DNA of 7,310 nucleotides from Halanaerobiales bacterium. Its GTDB lineage: Bacteria; Bacillota; Halanaerobiia; Halanaerobiales; JADQBU01. Under the pieces are notes generated by a model. It was not told where the DNA came from, made no database searches, and saw only the letters and a program-made list of their open reading frames with translations. This document shows positions 5,845 to 7,310 of this stretch, one piece after another (position 1 is the stretch's first letter; every line of letters starts with the position of its first letter). The translations under genes were made by a program, and so were the position numbers. The stretch spans positions 1 through 7,310 of the forward strand of contig JADQBU010000370.1 in the NCBI GenBank assembly GCA_016278435.1. The letters are read 5' to 3'.

Positions 5845-7310
5845 TTAATCACTCTTTTTGACTGCCTTTAATCTCTCGTTTTCCTTTAATATTTTCTTTC
5901 TCATTCTGATAGCATCAGGCGTTATCTCAACCAGTTCATCCCCGGCAATAAACTCCAGGGCTTCTTCCAGGGTAAAAGTTTTAGGAGGAGCCAGGTTAAT
6001 CGCATCATCAGAACCTGATGCTCTCATATTGGTTAATTTTTTATTCTTACAGGGATTAACAGTCAGATCATTATCACGGTTATTCATACCGATAATCATA
6101 CCCTCATAGACTTCTGTCCCGGGTTTAATAAAGATAGTACCTCTTTCACTTAAGTTGTTCAGTGAATAAGCCATGGCTATACCGTTATTTCCTGAGACCA
6201 GTACCCCGTTAACCCTGCCCGGTATTTCTCCTTTATAATTTTCATATTGTTCAAAAGAACGGATCATCGTACCTTCACCACTGGTATCATTTATAAATTC
6301 ACTTTTGAAACCGATTATACCCCTGGTTGGAACAAGATATTCGAGGTTTACAAAGTCATTCTCTAAATGCATGGACTGCATCATGCCCTTACGCTGATTC
6401 AATTTTGAGATAACAGTACCCGAGTATTCTTCTGGAACCTCAATATTGACTCTTTCCACCGGCTCCAGCAGCTGATTATTTTCTCTGTGCATCAGTACTT
6501 CCGGTTTAGAAACTGATATCTCATAACCCTCTCTTCTCATCCTCTCCAGTAGTATTGATAAATGCAATTCCCCTCTCCCGGAAACTTTAAAAGCCTCGAT
6601 TTCGTCCGTCTTTTCCACCCTTAAACCTACATTTACTTCCAGTTCTTTTTCCAGTCTGGCTTTTAAATGTCTGGTAGTAATATATTTCCCACTTTTACCG
6701 GCAAAAGGGGAATCATTTACAGAAAAATTCATGGCCAGAGTTGGTTCTTCTATTCTGATCATCTCCATCGGTTCTACTTTATTTACCTCACAGATCGTTT
6801 CTCCAATGGAAATATCCGGGATTCCAGCCACTGCCACAATATCACCACTATAGGCTTCCTCAACACCCACCTGATTTAAGCCTTCATAACTAAATAATTT
6901 TGTTATCTTAACTTTTTCTATACTTTTATTCCGCTTTGTGATTGCAACCGTCTGCCGGTCTTTAATACTACCCTTGTATATCCTGCCAATACCGATACGT
7001 CCCAGATAATCATCATACGCCAAATCATATATCTGCAGCTGTAACGGTCTGTCACTGTAATCGGGATAGGGTTCTACATACTCCAGTATGGTTTTAAAAA
7101 GAGGTGTCAAATCAGAACTATCTTCTTCCAAATCTTTCTTAGCTATCCCTTCAGTTGCAACCCCATAAATAACCGGAAAATTTAATTGTTCATCATTGGC
7201 CTCAAGATCTATAAAAAGATCCAGTACCATATCCAGAACTTCTTCGGCTCGTTCATTTTTTTTGTCCATTTTATTAATAAATAAGATGGGTTTAATACCT
7301 ATTTCCAGTG
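5845..7310 (-). CDS. typA: GTP-binding protein TypA/BipA, C-terminal 487 residues (5' end cut by window)
   Basis: TypA/BipA is a ribosome-binding translational GTPase of the EF-G type, needed for 50S assembly and stress or low-temperature growth. The visible frame opens at the right edge with the end of the GTPase domain: LEIGIKPILFINKMDKKNERA includes the G4 motif NKMD. Numbering from that MDKK methionine, the beta-barrel domain II is around 75-155 (YLGRIGIGRIYKGSIKD), an EF-G-like domain III around 175-255 (NFSVNDSPFAGKSGKYITTR, FKVSGRGELHLSILLERMRR), and a domain V-like part around 268-345. The TypA-specific C-terminal domain follows, with FIKPGTEVYEGMIIG, NDLTVNPCKNKKLTNMRASG and ELVEITPDAIRMRKK. 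Full-length family members are about 600-615 residues, so roughly 120 N-terminal residues lie outside. The ATG at 7269 is internal, not the start. The sequence looks intact and well conserved. Confidence 0.96.
   Translation of the reverse strand, partial: LEIGIKPILFINKMDKKNERAEEVLDMVLDLFIDLEANDEQLNFPVIYGVATEGIAKKDLEEDSSDLTPLFKTILEYVEPYPDYSDRPLQLQIYDLAYDDYLGRIGIGRIYKGSIKDRQTVAITKRNKSIEKVKITKLFSYEGLNQVGVEEAYSGDIVAVAGIPDISIGETICEVNKVEPMEMIRIEEPTLAMNFSVNDSPFAGKSGKYITTRHLKARLEKELEVNVGLRVEKTDEIEAFKVSGRGELHLSILLERMRREGYEISVSKPEVLMHRENNQLLEPVERVNIEVPEEYSGTVISKLNQRKGMMQSMHLENDFVNLEYLVPTRGIIGFKSEFINDTSGEGTMIRSFEQYENYKGEIPGRVNGVLVSGNNGIAMAYSLNNLSERGTIFIKPGTEVYEGMIIGMNNRDNDLTVNPCKNKKLTNMRASGSDDAINLAPPKTFTLEEALEFIAGDELVEITPDAIRMRKKILKENERLKAVKKSD

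Noticed and set aside
7267..7269. ATG at 7269 as the start of a short TypA-like protein
   Set aside because: The frame stays open to the window edge and encodes the conserved LFINKMD GTPase motif across this ATG, so it is internal to full-length typA.

Overview
This looks like chromosomal DNA from a low-GC Gram-positive-type anaerobe. The evidence is AT-rich intergenic DNA, strong GGAGG/GGTGAT-type ribosome binding sites, TTG and GTG starts, and consensus sigma-A and ECF promoters. The protein set (long-form RsgA, YkvI-type membrane protein, ECF sigma plus zinc anti-sigma with a DUF4349 domain, TypA, GrpB) fits Clostridia or Halanaerobiales. The genus is inference.

Layout, left to right. (1) 1-176, minus: N-terminus of a TIGR00266/AIM24-family gene that runs off the left edge. 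(2) 257-1297, minus: an RsgA-family ribosome-assembly GTPase, probably starting at a TTG. (3) 1298-1595: a long leader for rsgA with a perfect-consensus sigma-A promoter, an 8-codon upstream ORF, a three-segment mutually exclusive pairing system and an intrinsic terminator just before the gene. (4) 1596-about 1980: a decayed IS200/IS605-type tnpB 3' end and its structured right end, abutting the -35 box of the rsgA promoter. (5) 2024-3151, minus: a YkvI-type multi-pass membrane protein. (6) 3341-5162, plus: an ECF sigma factor with its own ECF-type promoter, overlapping by ATGA a membrane anti-sigma factor (zinc domain, TM, DUF4349, TM). (7) 5191-5223: a terminator shared by convergent operons. 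(8) 5262-7310, minus: GrpB-family gene one base downstream of typA/bipA, whose GTPase domain is cut by the right edge.

The most interesting element is the rsgA leader. Segment A lies inside the small ORF and pairs perfectly over 13 bases with segment B. B can instead pair over 11 bases with segment C, and C forms the loop of the terminator that precedes rsgA. This matches the logic of ribosome-mediated transcription attenuation: a ribosome held on the small ORF would free B to disrupt the terminator. It suggests that a 30S-maturation GTPase is switched on when translation is impaired. The architecture is visible in the sequence; the function is inferred.

The second notable item is the sigma/anti-sigma pair, apparently autoregulated and with a DUF4349 sensor domain. 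Two ribosome-associated GTPases (RsgA and TypA) lie in the window but in separate transcription units.
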